Shown here: positions 3,189-6,102 of the stretch, one piece after another | Numbering within the stretch: position 1 is the first letter of the stretch | Layout of the letters: each line of letters starts with the position of its first letter | Assembly (NCBI GenBank): GCA_023416655.1 | Contig: JAEZHK010000044.1 | Span: forward strand, 1 to 6,102 | Length of the DNA: 6,102 bases | Direction of reading: 5' to 3' | Source of the DNA: Bacillota bacterium | GTDB lineage: Bacteria > Bacillota > Clostridia > Christensenellales > Aristaeellaceae | Notes under the pieces: generated by a model | Database searches by the model: none | The model's input: only the letters and a program-made list of their open reading frames with translations | What the model was told of the DNA's origin: nothing | Program-made: the position numbers and the translations under genes

Positions 3189-6102
3189 ATGAATCAACCC
3201 GAGGACGCGCTGGCAAGGCGGGTGCGCGCGCTGGCTGTAACGCTGACCGCATCGGACCGCGCGCCCATGCGGCTGGGCGGCGCGCAGCCGCGTTCGCTGC
3301 GTTCTCTGGCGGCGCAGGTGGCGCGTTTTTCGGGGAGTCCCGGCGCGCCCGCGATGGAATGGCTTCGCGACAATGTGCGTCAGGTGGGCGAAAGCGCGCT
3401 TTCGCTGCGCAAGGGGGCGAAGCTGCCCGCCTCGGACGGCATGCCGCGCGTGCAGCACCTGGCGCGGGCGCTGGTGGCGGGCGGAGACGAACTGGTCACC
3501 TTCGACCATCTGACCGCCGCCGTGGCCGCGTTTGACGAGATCCAGCCGCTGACCATGCGCGAACTCTGGCGCATCCCGGAGGCGCTTCGCATCGAGCTTT
3601 GCGCGGCGTTCGAATCGGTCGGCCAGCGGGTCATCTGGGCGCAGAGGGAGCGCGTCGCGGCCGAGGACTGGGTGACCTCGGGCGCGAAAGTGGGCGCGCT
3701 GCGCGCACAGCACGCCGGCGCGTTCTACGAGCGCGCGCTGCAGCTGACCCATGAACAGGAAATGCCCGCGGCGCGCCGCGCGCTGGACCAGTGGCTGGGG
3801 CGGCGCGGCGAGGAATCGGAGGTCGTGATCCGCCTCGAGCACGAGCGGCAGGCGCTGGACAAGCTGTGGCTCTCCAACATCATGGCGGGCTTCAGGATGC
3901 TGGAGGCGCTCAACTGGGCGGACTCCTACGACCAGCTATGCCGCGCCGAGAAGCTTTTGCGGCTGGACCCTTCGGGACTGTACCCGAAGATGGACGAGGA
4001 ATCCCGCGGGCTGATCCGCGAAGAGGTGGCGGTTCTGGCCCGGGTGACGGGCCTGAGCGAACTGACCGTGGCCCGCCGCGCGGTGGACGAGGCGGCGGGG
4101 CTGGAAGGCGCGCAAGGCAGCGTGTGCTGGTGGCTGTACGACGATGACGGCCGCCGCGCGCTGACCGAAGCGCTGGGCGGGACCCGGAACAAGCTGCCCC
4201 GCGTCATCCCCGACCCGACCGGGAACAAGCTGGCCCTCGCGTTCGCCGCGGGAACGCTGGCCATCCTGGCTCTCCTGACCATGTTTTTGGGCAATCCGCT
4301 GTGGATCATCCCGGCGCTGCCGCTGTCCTGGCGCTTCGCCGAACTGATTGCGGGCTACGTCGGTTCTCGATGCCTCACGCCGCGAAGACTTTTGAGGCTG
4401 GACATGACCAAGGTGCCGGACGACGCGAGGACGCTGGTATGCGTGCCGGCGCTGCTGTCCGGCGAATCCCGCGCGAAGGCGCTGGCCGAGGGCTTTGAGG
4501 CGCTGGGCGCGCTGTCTACGGACCCCAACGTGGAATACTTGCTGCTCTGCGACTACTCCGACGCCCCCGACCGCGAGCAGCCGGGCGAGGAGGAACTGGT
4601 CGGCTACCTGCGCCAGCGCGTGACCGCGATGAACGCCGCCGCGGGGATGAAAAAGTACCATTATTTGCAGCGCGAGCGGCGCTATGCTCAGGCCGACAGG
4701 CTCTGGCGCGGCCACGAGCGCAAGCGCGGCGCGGTGCTGGCGCTGAACGCGCTGATCACCACCGGGGACGAGTCGCAGTTCACGCCGGAGCGCGCCAGCG
4801 CGCAGCACCTTTTTGAGCGGGACTTCCGCTACGTGCTGACGCTGGACGCGGACACCCGGACGCTGCCCGACGCGGTGAAGCGGCTGGTCGGCACGATCGC
4901 GCACCCGCTGAACCGGCCCAGAGTCGAGGACGGCGTGCGCAAGGGCTACGCGCTGATCGCGCCACGGGTGGAGCAGGGCTGCGCCCGCAGCCGCTTCGCG
5001 CGGCTCATCGGCGGCGAGGGCGGACTGTCCAGCTATTCGGTGTCGGCCTCCAACCTGACGATGGACGCCTGTGGGCGGGGCGCGTTCCCCGGCAAGGGCG
5101 TCTACGACGCGCGGGCTTTCCACCAGGCGGCATCGAAGCTGCCCGACAACGCGATTTTAAGCCACGACCTGATCGAGGGCCTGCTCGCGGGCGCGGGGCT
5201 GGCCACGGACGTGGCGGTGTACGACGACTTCCCGGCGTCGCTGCCCGGCTACCTCAAGCGGCTCGAGCGCTGGACGCGGGGCGACTGGCAGCTGATCCGC
5301 TTTATCCATCTCGCGCCGGACGCGCTGGGCAAGTGGATGCTCGTATCCAACATGGTGCGAAGCCTCGCGCCCGGCGCGGCGCTTCTGACGCTGATCGTGG
5401 GTCTCTGGTCAGGAAACGCCGCGGCGATCCTGACCGGCTTTGCTTACGCGTTCCTGCCCGCGCTGCTGCCGCCCTCCCTTTCGTCCATCCGCCGGGCAGC
5501 GGCGGCGCTGGCGCTGCTCCCGTCCGAGGCGGCGTTCACGCTGTCCGCGGTCGCGCGCGCGCTGTACCGGCAGTTCAAGTCGGGTCGCGGGCTGCTCGAA
5601 TGGGTGCCCGCCGCCGACGCGGAGGGTTCAAACGAGCGGGACCTTTCGATTGTGGCGGCGCGCGTGGCGACGCTGCTCACGCTGCCGGGGCTTTTCAACC
5701 TTTCGTGGCTGCTGCCCACCGCGGCCCTCGCGGTGCTCTTCTGGATCGCGCCCGGCTGGATGCGTCTGCTCGCCGTGCCGCAGGTTGCGGAGAAGCTGTC
5801 CGACATCCAGCGGGACCAGCTGACGGGTCTCGCGCGCGCCACCTGGCACTTTTTTGAGACGCAGACGCCCGCGGACGGGCCGGGCCTGCCGCCGGACAAC
5901 GTGCAGCTGGACCCGCCGGTGGGCAAGGCGCCGCGCACCTCACCCACGAACATCGGCCTGTATATTCTGGCATGTGCCTCCGCACACCTGATGGGCATCC
6001 TCGGGCGCGAGGAGTTTCTTCGCCGCATCGCCCACACCGTGGAAACGCTGGAGAACATGGAAAAGTGGCATGGCCACCTGTACAACTGGTTCGATATCGG
6101 GA
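3189..6102 (+). CDS. cgs: Cyclic beta-1,2-glucan synthase, N-terminal third (runs off window)
   Basis: The frame from the ATG is open to the window end, 971 codons with no stop. It matches the NdvB/ChvB/Cgs family, large inner-membrane enzymes (about 2,800 residues in known members) that polymerise UDP-glucose into beta-1,2-glucan and close it into a ring. The N-terminal region has family signatures MEWLRDN (56-62), LTMRELWRIPEALRIEL (121-137) and LRLDPSGLYPKMDEE. Membrane helices lie at about 348-391. The cytoplasmic GT84 domain (about 395-715) has D553-A-D555 for metal/UDP-glucose, FPGKGVYD (633-640), SHDLIEG (658-664) and RWTRGDWQ (694-701). More helices follow (about 726-762, 828-853). 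DNVQLDPP (903-910), RTSPTNIGLY (916-925) and GHLYNWFD (962-969) open the glycoamylase-like cyclisation domain. A C-terminal GH94 phosphorylase domain would be expected beyond the window. GGAGGG lies 7 bases before the ATG. A linear-glucan relative is possible. Confidence 0.92.
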   Translation, partial: MNQPEDALARRVRALAVTLTASDRAPMRLGGAQPRSLRSLAAQVARFSGSPGAPAMEWLRDNVRQVGESALSLRKGAKLPASDGMPRVQHLARALVAGGDELVTFDHLTAAVAAFDEIQPLTMRELWRIPEALRIELCAAFESVGQRVIWAQRERVAAEDWVTSGAKVGALRAQHAGAFYERALQLTHEQEMPAARRALDQWLGRRGEESEVVIRLEHERQALDKLWLSNIMAGFRMLEALNWADSYDQLCRAEKLLRLDPSGLYPKMDEESRGLIREEVAVLARVTGLSELTVARRAVDEAAGLEGAQGSVCWWLYDDDGRRALTEALGGTRNKLPRVIPDPTGNKLALAFAAGTLAILALLTMFLGNPLWIIPALPLSWRFAELIAGYVGSRCLTPRRLLRLDMTKVPDDARTLVCVPALLSGESRAKALAEGFEALGALSTDPNVEYLLLCDYSDAPDREQPGEEELVGYLRQRVTAMNAAAGMKKYHYLQRERRYAQADRLWRGHERKRGAVLALNALITTGDESQFTPERASAQHLFERDFRYVLTLDADTRTLPDAVKRLVGTIAHPLNRPRVEDGVRKGYALIAPRVEQGCARSRFARLIGGEGGLSSYSVSASNLTMDACGRGAFPGKGVYDARAFHQAASKLPDNAILSHDLIEGLLAGAGLATDVAVYDDFPASLPGYLKRLERWTRGDWQLIRFIHLAPDALGKWMLVSNMVRSLAPGAALLTLIVGLWSGNAAAILTGFAYAFLPALLPPSLSSIRRAAAALALLPSEAAFTLSAVARALYRQFKSGRGLLEWVPAADAEGSNERDLSIVAARVATLLTLPGLFNLSWLLPTAALAVLFWIAPGWMRLLAVPQVAEKLSDIQRDQLTGLARATWHFFETQTPADGPGLPPDNVQLDPPVGKAPRTSPTNIGLYILACASAHLMGILGREEFLRRIAHTVETLENMEKWHGHLYNWFDIG

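Noticed and set aside
2933..3190. 86-residue N-terminal extension of the HAD-GNAT protein
   Set aside because: It would place residues before the HAD motif that starts such proteins, and it covers the promoter and a hairpin repeat. The ATG at 2932 has a ribosome binding site and fits the family.
3926..5123. Long minus-strand open frames opposite the glucan synthase (including one of about 395 residues)
   Set aside because: They are rich in Arg, Gln, Ala and Gly with no recognisable domain, as expected from the antisense of a GC-rich gene; the plus strand has clear family motifs.
1..6102. CRISPR array, tRNA, rRNA, insertion sequence or phage genes
   Set aside because: No regularly spaced repeats, cloverleaf-like sequence, rRNA signature, transposase or phage protein was seen on either strand.

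Overview
The window reads as a metagenomic contig from two unrelated genomes joined near position 517. Positions 1 to about 516 are very GC-rich (about 80% G+C in the first 60 bases and again in 481-520, counted by hand) with codons ending almost always in G or C, as in an actinobacterium. The rest looks like a fairly GC-rich member of the Clostridia/Firmicutes. It has the rpmG-secE-nusG-rplK order of Gram-positive bacteria, strong AGGAGG-type ribosome binding sites, AT-rich promoters and moderate-GC housekeeping genes. At the join, ribosomal protein L11 loses its sequence after 16 codons and the reading frame changes. No natural fusion explains this, so an assembly or library chimera is the simplest reading.

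Layout. Minus strand, 1-341: N-terminal 113 residues of a family 2 glycosyltransferase. Minus strand, 338-516: the tail of a membrane protein, overlapping the glycosyltransferase start by 4 bases; possibly a polysaccharide flippase. Minus strand, 517-1694: the ribosomal/secretion/transcription cluster, read right to left as rpmG (L33), secE, nusG and the broken start of rplK (L11), driven by a clear sigma-70-type promoter at 1762-1791. The 135-base nusG-rplK gap holds three hairpins in a row. Minus strand, 1850-2932: one polypeptide joining a HAD-family phosphatase/mutase domain to a GNAT acetyltransferase domain, with its own promoter. Plus strand, 3189 to the window end: an open frame of 971 codons, the N-terminal third of a cyclic beta-1,2-glucan synthase. 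It has the conserved N-terminal region, the GT84 glycosyltransferase domain and membrane segments, and the start of the cyclisation (glycoamylase-like) domain; the rest, presumably including a GH94 phosphorylase domain, lies beyond the window.

How the parts relate. The rpmG-secE-nusG-rplK unit makes a large-subunit ribosomal protein, the essential small translocon subunit, the NusG elongation factor and L11. The HAD-GNAT gene lies upstream on the same strand but is separated by 155 bases and a strong promoter, so it is probably a separate unit. It is divergent from the glucan synthase gene across a 256-base gap. That gap carries a hairpin repeat also found just after nusG, which suggests a dispersed intergenic element in this genome. 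The most unusual points are the dispersed hairpin, the HAD-GNAT fusion, the presence of a beta-1,2-glucan synthase in an apparently Gram-positive lineage, and the chimeric join, which should make a reader distrust any link between the first 516 bases and the rest. I found no wholly new system.
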